A DNA stretch of 64,000 bases, from the NCBI RefSeq assembly GCF_027924665.1, contig NZ_AP027043.1:2666001-2730000 (forward strand). The letters run 5' to 3'. Positions 51,057-59,798 of this stretch are shown in pieces. Under the pieces are notes generated by a model. It was not told the origin of the DNA, made no database searches, and saw nothing but the letters and a program-made list of their open reading frames with translations. Source of the DNA: Flavobacterium sp. GSB-24 (GTDB lineage: Bacteria > Bacteroidota > Bacteroidia > Flavobacteriales > Flavobacteriaceae). How positions within the stretch are numbered: the first letter of the stretch is position 1; every line of letters begins with the position of its first letter. The position numbers and the translations under genes were made by a program.

Positions 51057-52046
51057 TTAGTTAACAGTTCTTTCGATGTTTCCTAAAAGAAAACGGCTTC
51101 CCAGTTTAAAATGGCTATTTCCTTTTTCTAAAATTACATTTCTAAGAACTATCGTGTGTGTATAAACTTGTGCAACGTGTGTTGTTGTTACTTCTATAAT
51201 TCCGCTTGTTCCAGCTTCCCCAAGTTTACCACTCCACGTTTCGTCAATTGCAGGTGTAGATGTCGGATTACAGATATATGCTTCTGAAAAAGAACCTGTC
51301 TCTGCCTTTGCTGTTCTATAATAAACTTTATTCATTGATGCAGTAATCAGACTAGTTCTAGGCTGGTTTGCTGGGGTGTCTGTATTTACAATTAAAGCAG
51401 GATCTATGTCATCAATTGTCAAATAAAAGGAGTTGTTGTAATTATATACTTTTTTAAGATCTCCACATTCGTAAGCCGTACCATTAGTATTAGTTTTGAA
51501 AACTAAACTAGCAGGAGTTACAGTTGTACTGTAGGTTCCAAAAACATATTGAGCCTGAGTTTGGTTTCCAGACGGTTTAGCAAATGTTACATTTTTGATT
51601 ATAATACTATGGTCATAACCTGTGATGCGTGAACCATCATCAGTTGTATTTGGTTTTTCGATTTGTGAAGTTTCAATTGTAATTATACCATCTGTTGCAA
51701 GCCATTCTTCTGTAACTTTAGGAGTACTTGGCGGAATTGCTCCACAAATATTAGCAGTTTCAACAGCGCCATCATAAGCTCTATAAACTACACGATATTG
51801 TCCGTTACCTTTTGAGTCAATTGGATACTCATAAGTTCCAGGATCATTAACAATTCCCGCAGTTTCTGGCAATTGCAGTAAAAGCGCTTCTTGATTTTTT
51901 AATTTATAAATTAAAGTATTGGTTAATGGATCGCAGGCTTGAGAAGTTGTAACGCTTTCAAAATCTATTGTTTCTACAGTTAAATCTCCATCATCGCAGC
52001 CGTTTAATAAAAAAGCAAATAATAGGAGAGAAGCATATTTTTTCAT
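51057..52046 (-). CDS. lipoprotein with two similar Ig-like halves
   Basis: From the ATG at 52046 the protein has 329 residues and a lipoprotein signal (MKKYASLLLFAFLLNGC, Cys17). The mature part has two similar halves: one with TTSQACDPLTNTLIYKLKNQEALLLQLPE, AYDGAVETANICGAIPPSTPKVTEEWLATDGIITIETSQI, the second with TAYECGDLKKVYNYNNSFYLTIDD, TAKAETGSFSEAYICNPTSTPAIDETWSGKLGEAGTSGIIEV. The pieces EEWLATDGIITIET and DETWSGKLGEAGTSGIIEV are related, so the protein arose by internal duplication. I do not recognise a family. It is divergent from the cysteine desulfurase gene. Confidence 0.78.
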   Translation of the reverse strand: MKKYASLLLFAFLLNGCDDGDLTVETIDFESVTTSQACDPLTNTLIYKLKNQEALLLQLPETAGIVNDPGTYEYPIDSKGNGQYRVVYRAYDGAVETANICGAIPPSTPKVTEEWLATDGIITIETSQIEKPNTTDDGSRITGYDHSIIIKNVTFAKPSGNQTQAQYVFGTYSTTVTPASLVFKTNTNGTAYECGDLKKVYNYNNSFYLTIDDIDPALIVNTDTPANQPRTSLITASMNKVYYRTAKAETGSFSEAYICNPTSTPAIDETWSGKLGEAGTSGIIEVTTTHVAQVYTHTIVLRNVILEKGNSHFKLGSRFLLGNIERTVN

Positions 52047-52101
52047 CGTAAAATTTATTTGGGTCAAAAATAGTGAAAAAAATGGCAAATGATATTTAAG
52101 A

Positions 52102-52128
52102 TTTGACAATTGATATTTCTTAACTTTG
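52102..52128 (+). promoter_or_regulatory. promoter of the cysteine desulfurase gene, near-leaderless
   Basis: TTTG at 52102-52105 is followed after 15 bases by TAACTTTG at 52121-52128, and the ATG at 52134 lies only five bases after the -7 element. The spacer is short, but the -7 match is exact. If used, the transcript would start at or just before the ATG. Confidence 0.5.
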
Positions 52129-52133
52129 TCCCG

Positions 52134-53258
52134 ATGAAAAAAGTATATCTAGATAATGCCTCAACAACTGCAATACGTCCCGAAGTAATTCAGGAAATAA
52201 CAAAAATTATGGTTGAGGATTTTGGTAATCCATCGTCTACACATAGTTTTGGACGAAATGGCAAAACAATAGTAGAGCTTTCCAGAAAAAGTATTGCGAA
52301 ACATTTCAATTGTACTGCCCAAGAAATAATTTTTACTTCTGGCGGAACTGAAGCGGATAATTGGATTCTGCGTTCTGCGGTTGAAGATTTGAAAGTTGAG
52401 CGAATTATTACTTCTAAAATTGAACATCACGCTGTTCTATATACTGTTTTGGCGCTGCAGGAAGAATACAATATTCAGGTTGATTATGTAAAGGTAAATG
52501 CTGACGGAAGTTTAGATCTAACGCACTTGTCTAATCTATTATCTGATGAGAAAAAGACATTAGTTAGTTTAATGCATGTAAATAACGAAACAGGAACAAT
52601 TTTAGATTTAGAAAGAGTAAGCCTTATTTGCAAGCAGTATAATGCCTTGTTTCATTCTGATACAGTCCAGTCTGTCGGAAAAACTGAAATCGACTTGCAA
52701 AAGACCCCAATTGACTTCATTTTGGCTAGTGCGCATAAATTTCACGGACCAAAAGGAATCGGATTTGCCTTTGTTAGAAAAAACTCAGGTTTGCAGCCGT
52801 TACTTTTTGGCGGAGAACAAGAAAAAGGTCTTCGCGCAGGAACCGAAGCAGTACACCAAATTGCCGGAATGGCAAAAGCTTTGTCTATTTCGTATGAAAA
52901 ACTAGATGAGGAAAGAAACTATATTTTAGAATTGAAAAAATATCTTATTGATCAGCTTGAAAGTCATTTTCCTGATTTTAGAATTAATGGAAAAAAAGAT
53001 GATTTTTATAATATCATTAATATCATTTTACCTTTTTCATCAGATAAAACTTCAATGCTTCTTTTTAGTTTAGATATGAAAGGAATTGCAGTTTCGAGAG
53101 GAAGTGCCTGCCAGTCTGGAAGTATTAAACCTTCGCATGTTTTAAAAGAAATGCTTTCTGAAGAAGATCTAAAATTGCCCAATCTTCGAATTTCATTTAG
53201 CCATTACAACACCAAAGAAGATGTAGATTGGCTGATTGAGAGTTTGAAAAATATTTAA
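52134..53258 (+). CDS. cysteine desulfurase (NifS/IscS-like)
   Basis: From the ATG at 52134 the protein has 374 residues. It has the aminotransferase class V order: MKKVYLDNASTTAIRPEV, TSGGTEADNWILRSAV, HVNNETGTILD, the PLP lysine in ASAHKFHGPKGIGF, and the catalytic Cys in SRGSACQSGSIKPSHVL. It removes sulfur from cysteine as a persulfide for Fe-S clusters or tRNA thiolation. No IscU-like or SufE-like partner is adjacent, so the acceptor is unknown. The longer frame from 52110 is rejected because the promoter lies inside it. Confidence 0.93.
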   Translation: MKKVYLDNASTTAIRPEVIQEITKIMVEDFGNPSSTHSFGRNGKTIVELSRKSIAKHFNCTAQEIIFTSGGTEADNWILRSAVEDLKVERIITSKIEHHAVLYTVLALQEEYNIQVDYVKVNADGSLDLTHLSNLLSDEKKTLVSLMHVNNETGTILDLERVSLICKQYNALFHSDTVQSVGKTEIDLQKTPIDFILASAHKFHGPKGIGFAFVRKNSGLQPLLFGGEQEKGLRAGTEAVHQIAGMAKALSISYEKLDEERNYILELKKYLIDQLESHFPDFRINGKKDDFYNIINIILPFSSDKTSMLLFSLDMKGIAVSRGSACQSGSIKPSHVLKEMLSEEDLKLPNLRISFSHYNTKEDVDWLIESLKNI

Positions 53259-53262
53259 GCAA

Positions 53263-53297
53263 CTAAGGTTCTGAGAGGCTAAGATTCTAAGATTTTT
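53263..53297. repeat. single CTAAG-word arm
   Basis: The stretch aactaaggttctgagaggc then taagattctaagatt is one arm of the CTAAG family, directly after the cysteine desulfurase stop, without a matching arm nearby. Confidence 0.5.
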
Positions 53298-53340
53298 GTT
53301 TAAAATATTCTTCGACTTCATTCAGAAAGACATAAGGATT

Positions 53341-53364
53341 GTCAGGCTGAGCGAAGTCGAAGCC
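53341..53364. repeat. REP-like element, fourth copy
   Basis: This is a copy of the gtcaggctgagcgaag...tcgaagcc word at 7792-7944. It lies immediately downstream (on the minus strand) of the Sua5-type gene stop at 53367. Confidence 0.75.
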
Positions 53365-53366
53365 CT

Positions 53367-53927
53367 TTATTTACGTATTACTTTTACCTGAGAATCGTTT
53401 GTTAATTTGATAATTGTAGAAGATTTTCCGTTGATTTTGTCTTGGTTTAATTTCACCACATAATCAACACCATTTATAATTTCTGGACTAATGTCTTTAA
53501 AGGCAAGAGGTGTAGGCTGTCCAGAAATATTTGCAGAAGTTGAAACCAAAGGTTTTTTCATTCTCTCCAGCAATTTATAGCAGAAAGGTTCTTTTATCAA
53601 ACGAACTCCTAATGATTTATCGGCTGCAATAATATTTGGTGCCACATTTCTGGCATCGTCCAGAATTAAAGTCGTTGGTTTGTCTGATAAATCCCAGATT
53701 TGCCAAGCAACTTCAGGAATGTTTTTAAACACGTTGTAAATCATCTTTTCGCCATTCATCAAAACTATCATGCTTTGTGTCTCTGCACGCTGTTTTAATT
53801 TGTAGATTTTGGCAACAGCTTCAGGATTTGTGGCGTCACAGCCAATGCCCCACACAGTATCTGTTGGATAAAGAATGATGCCACCTTCTTTGATTACTTC
53901 GTATGCATTAATTATTTCTTCGTTCAT
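53367..53927 (-). CDS. L-threonylcarbamoyladenylate synthase (Sua5/YciO/YrdC)
   Basis: The enzyme makes threonylcarbamoyl-AMP for the t6A modification of tRNA. From the ATG at 53927 the protein has 186 residues with the family pieces EEIINAYEVIKEGGIILYPTDTVWGIGCDATN, KIYKLKQRAETQSMIVLM and STSANISGQPTPLAF. The frame from 54017 adds thirty unlikely residues. A single TsaC/Sua5-core length is seen; the C-terminal Sua5 extension is absent. A TAACTTTG promoter element lies upstream at 53969-53976. Confidence 0.9.
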   Translation of the reverse strand: MNEEIINAYEVIKEGGIILYPTDTVWGIGCDATNPEAVAKIYKLKQRAETQSMIVLMNGEKMIYNVFKNIPEVAWQIWDLSDKPTTLILDDARNVAPNIIAADKSLGVRLIKEPFCYKLLERMKKPLVSTSANISGQPTPLAFKDISPEIINGVDYVVKLNQDKINGKSSTIIKLTNDSQVKVIRK

Positions 53928-53968
53928 TATAAAAAATCTTGACTGGTTTTGAATGTATAATACAGCTG

Positions 53969-53976
53969 CAAAGTTA
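53969..53976 (-). promoter_or_regulatory. -7 element of the Sua5-type gene
   Basis: On the minus strand the octamer TAACTTTG matches TAnnTTTG exactly, about 42 bases upstream of the ATG at 53927. No clear TTTG was found at the usual distance upstream. Confidence 0.45.
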
Positions 53977-54028
53977 TAAATAAAAAGATTATTTATTTGA
54001 ATGGGCAGGATAATCAAGTATTTTGCTT

Positions 54029-54673
54029 TTATTTTTTTGTCTTAGAAAATGACATCAAAGGCGATTCAATATATTTAAAAGTCAGTTGACAAATAAAAAG
54101 CAATGGTAAAATTGAAACTGTTACAATCATCCAAAATTCAAGATCAGTTAAAGTTTTTGCTCTTTCAAGTCCAACAACAAAATGAAATAGTATGAATAGA
54201 AAAATACCATGAAGCAAGTATAAACTGTATGTTATTTGACCAAATTTACGTGAAAATGCACTCGACAAAATTCCGAAAAAGCTATTTCCAGATGCGATAA
54301 TTAAAAATACAAGTGATGAAATTATAATTTGAATTGGCTTTTTTCCACCGTTAAAAAAATATACTGAAACTCCTAACAGCAGTAAGGCTAGAATTGTATA
54401 TTTCTTTTGCTTAAAAATCGCTTCGGTCTTTTTCATGCTCATTATTGAGGCAACTATAATTCCACCAAGAAAAGAAGTAAAGTGTCTCAATGATGATTTA
54501 TTTAAAACCATAATTATTGCAGCAGCAAACGTAAATTAAGTCTATCTTTATTATTTTGTTACTGTAAAAACGCTTAAAATTAAAACAACTAGAATTGGAA
54601 TCAGGAATATAAAAACGGAAAAATTCATACTTAGTAATGTGACTGTGGGCGCTACTAAATAAATGAGTAGATG
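54029..54673 (-). pseudogene. decayed acyltransferase (acyltransferase 3 family)
   Basis: One frame encodes pieces of a membrane acyltransferase. The C-terminal part (54029-54536) reads FTFAAAIIMVLNKSSLRHF, FLGGIIVASIMSMKK, ITYSLYLLHGIFLFILFHFV and LTFKYIESPLMSFSKTKK, matching the end of the OafA-type fold. Upstream in the same frame (54554-54673) is YLVAPTVTLLSMNFSVF then IFLIPILVVLILS, like the segment after the EEQFYL motif. Three in-frame stops (54536-54538 and the pair at 54548-54553) separate the parts, and the N-terminal half is missing. It was probably an O-acetylase for the adjacent surface-glycan cluster. Confidence 0.7.
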
Positions 54674-54881
54674 CTATTTTATTTTTTTTGCAAACATACT
54701 CAAACTTATAAAATTAATGAAAGAATAGTATTGTAAAATATGTAACAATTATAAGTAAATATTTACTTTAATTTAAATACAAATTAAAACATTGTAAATT
54801 AGATAGATACTTCGAGTTAAGTGTTGGTGAAAATTAAAAACAATGATTTCGACAAAGAGGTCTAGATTTTTTAAGATCTAT

Positions 54882-55853
54882 TTATAAGGTGCTGTTTTTG
54901 AAAATTACATTTTCAATCCAGCCCTCTACCGTGTATTTTTTATAAATTGACTCTGGAATTTTTTCATATTCATTTTCGAAAAAAGAAACAGGAATAACAG
55001 GTTTATTTTCGTCAATTACTAAAATATTGTTTGGATTATAAAAATCGTAGTTTTTAATATCTGGATTTGTTGTGATAAGTTTCTTTTCTAATCCGAGACT
55101 TTCAAAAGTTCTAAAAGTTAGCCCTATTTGACCATTTCGATGAATATCTAGCAATACTTTAGAACGGTCTGCATATTCATGCACTTTCGACAAAGGAACA
55201 TGTTTGGTGACATATGTAATACCGTCATCTCCCGATTTATGTTTGTTTTTTTTATCGTAAACAATGAATTTAAAATTTACTTTTTTAGACTTCAATTCGT
55301 TAGCTATTCGAATTAATGTTGATCGTCTTTTATCTATTGTACTAATATTGAAAACGCCATATTCTAAAGGAATTTCATTATTTGAAGAGGTCTTATTACT
55401 GTAAATCCAGTTAGGAGCGAAATTTAAATTAAAATTTACGCAGTCTTCTTTTTCGAACGAATATGCTTCATCAAAACTAGGAATAACTCGTTTGATTTTA
55501 GGACAGCGATAGATATTATCATTAAAAAATCCAATCGATTTTTTGGTGTATTTTTTGAATTTTAAAACGCTATCGGGATCAATAAAATCGCCTTTTATTG
55601 TCAAAATTACATCCTGAATTTGATTGTTTTTTTTTAATTCTTTCAGTATTTCTTTTCCGTGATGGAGTGTTTTGAGATTCTTTTTAAAAAAAGCTTTCAA
55701 AACAAAATTATATACCCTGTGAAAAACTGTAGGATATTTGTATTTATAATCTCTAAAATTAATATGATGGACATTGTGTCCTTGTTTTTCTAAAGCAGAC
55801 GAAATACATTCATTCATGCCTAAATTATCTAAACTTATTAGAGTTATATTCAT
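54882..55853 (-). CDS. glycosyltransferase-like protein (CgeB-like)
   Basis: The 323-residue protein has an N-terminal Rossmann-like domain (ITLISLDNLGMNECISSALEKQGHNVHHINF) and a C-terminal domain with VHEYADRSKVLLDIHRNGQIGLTFRTFESLGLEKKLITTN, the conserved R-x-FE pattern of CgeB-type or Glyco_trans_1_2 proteins. It probably transfers a sugar in surface glycan synthesis in the cytosol. It lies in a run with other glycosyltransferases but its stop is next to the decayed acyltransferase. Confidence 0.82.
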   Translation of the reverse strand: MNITLISLDNLGMNECISSALEKQGHNVHHINFRDYKYKYPTVFHRVYNFVLKAFFKKNLKTLHHGKEILKELKKNNQIQDVILTIKGDFIDPDSVLKFKKYTKKSIGFFNDNIYRCPKIKRVIPSFDEAYSFEKEDCVNFNLNFAPNWIYSNKTSSNNEIPLEYGVFNISTIDKRRSTLIRIANELKSKKVNFKFIVYDKKNKHKSGDDGITYVTKHVPLSKVHEYADRSKVLLDIHRNGQIGLTFRTFESLGLEKKLITTNPDIKNYDFYNPNNILVIDENKPVIPVSFFENEYEKIPESIYKKYTVEGWIENVIFKNSTL

Positions 55854-55921
55854 TATTTTATTTCTAATGCGGTTTGTAGTCTTTACTATTTAATCTTGGT
55901 TACGAGGCTTATGTATATATA

Positions 55922-56998
55922 TTACAGTAAAATTTTGTTATAGACTTTTACGTATTCTGCAGCAGCTGTTTTCCAATTGAAACTTGCAGCTCTTTGTTTG
56001 AAAAGTAATTCATTTTCAGGTTTATTATTTTCAAAATTATTTAAACCATCAAACAATACGTTTTTCATATATTCAGGATCAAAATCAGACCAATATTTGG
56101 CGGCGTTTCCTCCTATTTCGGGCAGTGAAGTTTTATCAGACAAAAATGTAGGTTTTCCAAAACTCATTGCTTCAATTGGTGGTAAGCCAAAACCTTCCCT
56201 TATTGAAGGAAAAAGAAATGCTGTGCAATTTTTCATAAAAAACTGTTTACCTTCATCGCTCACTTTTCCAGTTAAATAAACTTGATTTGATAAGCCATTA
56301 TCTTTTATTAACTGTTTTATTTTTTCTCCGTACTTTCTATCATGATTTCCAGAAATTATCAAATTGTAATCTTTTATTAATCTCATCATATTAATAATAG
56401 ATTCAAAGTTTTTTCTTTCTATAAAATCGCCAATACTGTAAAAAAAAGGTTTGTCAACAAGGACATTAGGTACATATGAAGATGTATCTAGAAATTTAGT
56501 GATTGGATTTCCATTATGGATAACATATTCAGGAACGTCTGGAACATCAAAATATTGATGGGTTTGCTTTTTTGCAAACTCCGATATGTAGGTAACGGCA
56601 GTTGCTTTATTTAATTTTTCTAAAAAAAGTTTATTTCTTCTGTGATTAATATCTGAAGATATTTCCTCAGCAAAATTCACATCGTGAATTGTAAGCAAAT
56701 ATTTGGTTTTTATTAAAGGTTCAACTTTTATATTCTGATTTACAGAATGCCAGAGGTCGTATTTTTTGCGAACTCTAAAGAATTTCATCCTTGATAAATT
56801 ACTGTATTTGTTGTAATCGAATTTGTTTCCAAATTCACTTTCAAGAAGCTTTATATCTGTAGCATTTAATGTTAGCTTTAAGTTTTCAAGTTCTAGTTGA
56901 GATAATCCTTTGATTAACTCGTAATTGAAAGTTCCTAAACCAGTAGCTCTATTATTTATGTTATGAGTTTCTAAAAAAACAGTCTTTTGTTGCTGCAT
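55922..56998 (-). CDS. glycosyltransferase family 4
   Basis: The 358-residue protein has the GT4 GT-B fold. The N-terminal domain holds RATGLGTFNYELIKGL and the LLTIHDVNFAE segment, and the C-terminal domain contains FFYSIGDFIERKNFESIINM, GNHDRKYGEKIK and the EX7E motif REGFGLPPIEAM. It transfers a sugar from a nucleotide donor in surface-glycan synthesis. The sugar and acceptor cannot be read from the sequence. It is divergent from the Kdo kinase-like gene, with a promoter between. Confidence 0.9.
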   Translation of the reverse strand: MQQQKTVFLETHNINNRATGLGTFNYELIKGLSQLELENLKLTLNATDIKLLESEFGNKFDYNKYSNLSRMKFFRVRKKYDLWHSVNQNIKVEPLIKTKYLLTIHDVNFAEEISSDINHRRNKLFLEKLNKATAVTYISEFAKKQTHQYFDVPDVPEYVIHNGNPITKFLDTSSYVPNVLVDKPFFYSIGDFIERKNFESIINMMRLIKDYNLIISGNHDRKYGEKIKQLIKDNGLSNQVYLTGKVSDEGKQFFMKNCTAFLFPSIREGFGLPPIEAMSFGKPTFLSDKTSLPEIGGNAAKYWSDFDPEYMKNVLFDGLNNFENNKPENELLFKQRAASFNWKTAAAEYVKVYNKILL

Positions 56999-57030
56999 CT
57001 TTTATTTTTTTTACGAAAATACAATATTAA

Positions 57031-57061
57031 TTTGAAGTGTTAGATTGTATATGTACTTTTG
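57031..57061 (+). promoter_or_regulatory. promoter of the Kdo kinase-like gene
   Basis: TTTG at 57031-57034 and TACTTTTG at 57054-57061 are 19 bases apart, an excellent match to the Bacteroidota consensus. The ATG chosen at 57082 is 21 bases further, so the longer frame starting at 57037 is rejected. Confidence 0.7.
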
Positions 57062-57081
57062 TACTTAATAAAAATATACTG

Positions 57082-57849
57082 ATGAATTTTAAAGTAAATC
57101 CACTTTTCAAGAATAATACGGACTCCATCATCGGAAGTATTAAAGGTTTTAATGACATAGGAATTCTTTTTGGAAACGGCGATCGAAATAAAATTAAATT
57201 ATTTGAATTAAACGGAAAAACGATTAACATAAAATCATTTAAGGTTCCGAATTTAATCAATAAAGTCGCTTATAAATATTTTAGAAAATCAAAAGCAAGA
57301 CGTTCGTTTGAATATGCTACTCTTTTGTTGGAAAAAGGAATTGGAACTCCTGAGCCCATTGCGTTTCTTGAAAATTTCAATTTTATTGGTTTAAAGGACA
57401 GTTACTACGCCAGTGAACATTTAGTAACCGAATTGACATATAGAGAATTGGTAGAAATTCCGACCTATCCAGATCATGACACTATATTAAGACAATTTAC
57501 CAAATTTTCTTTTGATCTTCATGAAAAAGGAGTAGAGTTTTTAGATCATTCGCCTGGAAATACCTTAATTAAAAAAGTTTCTGAAAATCTATACGATTTT
57601 TTCTTGGTAGATTTGAATAGAATGAATTTTCATGATTTTATGAGTTTTGAACAGCGTATGAATAATTTTAGACGCTTGACGCCTAAAAAAGAGATGGTTG
57701 CAGTGATGAGCAATGAATATTCTAAGTATTATACAGATAAAACAGAGTCTGAAATTTTTGAGAAAATGTGGTATGCAACTAATCACTTTCAAGAAGAATT
57801 TGCGAGAAAGAAAAGATTAAAAAAGAAATTAAAATTTTGGAAATCTTAG
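57082..57849 (+). CDS. lipopolysaccharide (Kdo/WaaP-like) kinase
   Basis: From the ATG at 57082 the protein has 255 residues. It has the protein-kinase-like core of the Kdo/WaaP family: the ATP-binding region IKSFKVPNLINKVAYKYFRKSKARRSFEYATLLLEKGIGTPEPIAFLE, the catalytic loop FLDHSPGNTLIKK and the DLNR motif FFLVDLNRMNF. It would phosphorylate a core or Kdo sugar of lipopolysaccharide. It is on the opposite strand to the surrounding glycosyltransferase genes and overlaps the end of the GT2 gene by four bases (57846-57849). Confidence 0.88.
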   Translation: MNFKVNPLFKNNTDSIIGSIKGFNDIGILFGNGDRNKIKLFELNGKTINIKSFKVPNLINKVAYKYFRKSKARRSFEYATLLLEKGIGTPEPIAFLENFNFIGLKDSYYASEHLVTELTYRELVEIPTYPDHDTILRQFTKFSFDLHEKGVEFLDHSPGNTLIKKVSENLYDFFLVDLNRMNFHDFMSFEQRMNNFRRLTPKKEMVAVMSNEYSKYYTDKTESEIFEKMWYATNHFQEEFARKKRLKKKLKFWKS

Positions 57850-58619
57850 TCGTTTCTAGACCTAATTTTTTTTAGCTCTTGAAATCGAACAGCAACACTC
57901 AATGCGTTTAGGTAGCAAATTATAATTCCCTTTTTTCCGTCTAAGATTCCAAGTCGTAGTAAGTATTGATTTATGAATTGATAAGCCGGACGAATGTAAA
58001 AATGAAAAAAATTAGGCCTAGTATTTTTTAATAGCTCTTCTTGAGCTTTTAATTTTCCGTAAAAGATCATTTTTTGCTTGTAATTTTCATAATTCGAATA
58101 CGAATAATGAATCAATTTTGTTTTTAATTGACCAATTTTCCCACTTACAATTAATTTTTCGTGAACAATTTTTTCATGATTATAAATTGCAGTTTCTTTC
58201 TTAAAAAGTCGGATAATTTTATCTGTTTGCCAGCCGCTAAAACGCAGTTTTTTATTTTTAAACATAAAGTTTCTGCGAACAAAATAAGCCGAAGCACAAT
58301 CTTTTTGGCTGGTTATGAAACTGATTTCTTTTTGAAGTTCTGGAGTCAATCTTTCGTCAGCGTCTACAAAAAGAATCCATGAATTTGAAGCAAGACTCAG
58401 GGCAAAATTACGCTGAGAAGCAAAATTGTCAAAAGCACGCTGTACTACTTTTACATTAGGAAATGAAGAGGCGATCTCAAAAGTTTTATCTATGCTAAAA
58501 GAATCTACGATGATTATTTCATTGGCGAATGCCAAATTATCCAGCACATCTTTTATATTTTGTTCTTCATTATAAGTAATAACCAATGCGGTCATTGCTT
58601 GTTTTGCTGTCAAAATCAT
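57846..58619 (-). CDS. glycosyltransferase family 2 (WaaE-like)
   Basis: The 257-residue protein has the GT2 start ALVITYNEEQNIKDVLDNLAF, the DXD motif ILFVDADERL and conserved FNKKETAIYNHEKIVHEKL-type C-terminal residues seen in core-sugar transferases of the WaaE/KdtX group. A C-terminal segment may be membrane-associated. The start overlaps the GT9 stop by four bases (ATGA), so the genes are translationally coupled. Confidence 0.9.
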   Translation of the reverse strand: MILTAKQAMTALVITYNEEQNIKDVLDNLAFANEIIIVDSFSIDKTFEIASSFPNVKVVQRAFDNFASQRNFALSLASNSWILFVDADERLTPELQKEISFITSQKDCASAYFVRRNFMFKNKKLRFSGWQTDKIIRLFKKETAIYNHEKIVHEKLIVSGKIGQLKTKLIHYSYSNYENYKQKMIFYGKLKAQEELLKNTRPNFFHFYIRPAYQFINQYLLRLGILDGKKGIIICYLNALSVAVRFQELKKIRSRND

Positions 58620-59692
58620 TTTATTGTAGCGCTTAGGTTTTGACTAAGGAAGGACTCAATTTTTTTCTCAAAAAATTCAGGTTTAAATTCATGGTATAAA
58701 GATAAGGCTTCCCTCTTCAGTATTTTTTCGGTTTTTTGCTCAAATAAATCAGCACGATAATCTTTTAAATGAACAGAAAGATGATGAATTCCGTCTTCAA
58801 AAGTGGCCCAGATTTTCTTTTCAATCCAAGGCGAGAAAATGATAAACGATGGTTTTTCAAGGGCTTTTGCCATATTTATTGCACCGCCATCGTTACCAAT
58901 AATCAAATCACATTGATTCATGAGGCCAATAAAGGAGCGCAAATCTCCTCCCAATAAATCAAAATAAATTTTTGCTTGTGTTGAAGGTTTACAGGCATTA
59001 AAAACGGTTTTAGCTTCTTCTAACTGTTTTGGGAAATAATTAAAAAGAATATTTACATCTGTGGTATCAGCTATATAATCAACCACTTTAGACATAAACT
59101 CTAAAGGGTAGGTTTTTAATTTTTCGCTGCCTAAAAGACTGATCATAACTGTTTTTCGATCTTTTTGAACATTATATTTTTCAAAAAGAGTAATAGCATC
59201 TTGATTTTCTTTTTCAGAAACAAATAATTTCGGAATTGGATTAATTTTAATTTTGAGATCTAAAGGTTCTAATAACGAAAGTCTTCTCTCGATTGCTAAA
59301 CCTAAATTTGTTTTTGGAAAAGGCTCAAACGGCACATTATCAGTGTATAAAAAGTTTCTTCCTGGTTTTTTATAAGATATTTTTCGTTTAGCATTGCTTA
59401 ATAAAACTATTATCCAGCTTTCGAGCTTAGAATACGCATCAATTAATAAATCGTACTTTTCTTTTCTAATCTGAAATCCAAGATTTAATAACTCTTTTTT
59501 GCTTTTTCGATGTTTTTCTTCAAATAAAATAATATTGTCAATACTTGAATTGCTTTGTAAAACTGGAGTTGTTGAGGCGTAAACTAAATAATCAATTTGA
59601 GCCTCTGGATAAGCAGTACGCAAATTATTGCATATTATACTGCTGATCAAAACATCACCAATCATTTTTTGCTGAATTACAAGTATCTTCAT
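58616..59692 (-). CDS. glycosyltransferase family 9 (heptosyltransferase-like)
   Basis: The 358-residue GT-B protein has MKILVIQQKMIGDVLISSIICNNLRTAYPEAQIDYLVY at the start and the family donor motif LIGNDGGAINMAKALEKPSFIIFSPW in the C-terminal half. Family members add heptoses to the LPS core. Together with the downstream GT2 gene this indicates lipopolysaccharide inner-core assembly. The sugar is inferred from the family and not shown. Confidence 0.9.
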   Translation of the reverse strand: MKILVIQQKMIGDVLISSIICNNLRTAYPEAQIDYLVYASTTPVLQSNSSIDNIILFEEKHRKSKKELLNLGFQIRKEKYDLLIDAYSKLESWIIVLLSNAKRKISYKKPGRNFLYTDNVPFEPFPKTNLGLAIERRLSLLEPLDLKIKINPIPKLFVSEKENQDAITLFEKYNVQKDRKTVMISLLGSEKLKTYPLEFMSKVVDYIADTTDVNILFNYFPKQLEEAKTVFNACKPSTQAKIYFDLLGGDLRSFIGLMNQCDLIIGNDGGAINMAKALEKPSFIIFSPWIEKKIWATFEDGIHHLSVHLKDYRADLFEQKTEKILKREALSLYHEFKPEFFEKKIESFLSQNLSATIK

Positions 59693-59731
59693 ATAGAGAA
59701 TTAAGTCTTTTAAGAATTTACAAATTGAAGC

Positions 59732-59780
59732 AAAAAAAATCCAAATTCCAATTGATAAAATTGAAATTTGGATTTTTTTT
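59732..59780 (-). terminator. dapD terminator
   Basis: On the minus strand, downstream of the dapD stop at 59799, a stem of AAATCCAAATT / AATTTGGATTT with a small inner helix and a long T-run is present. It separates dapD from the GT9 operon. Confidence 0.8.
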
Positions 59781-59798
59781 ACTATATTTTCTTAAAAT

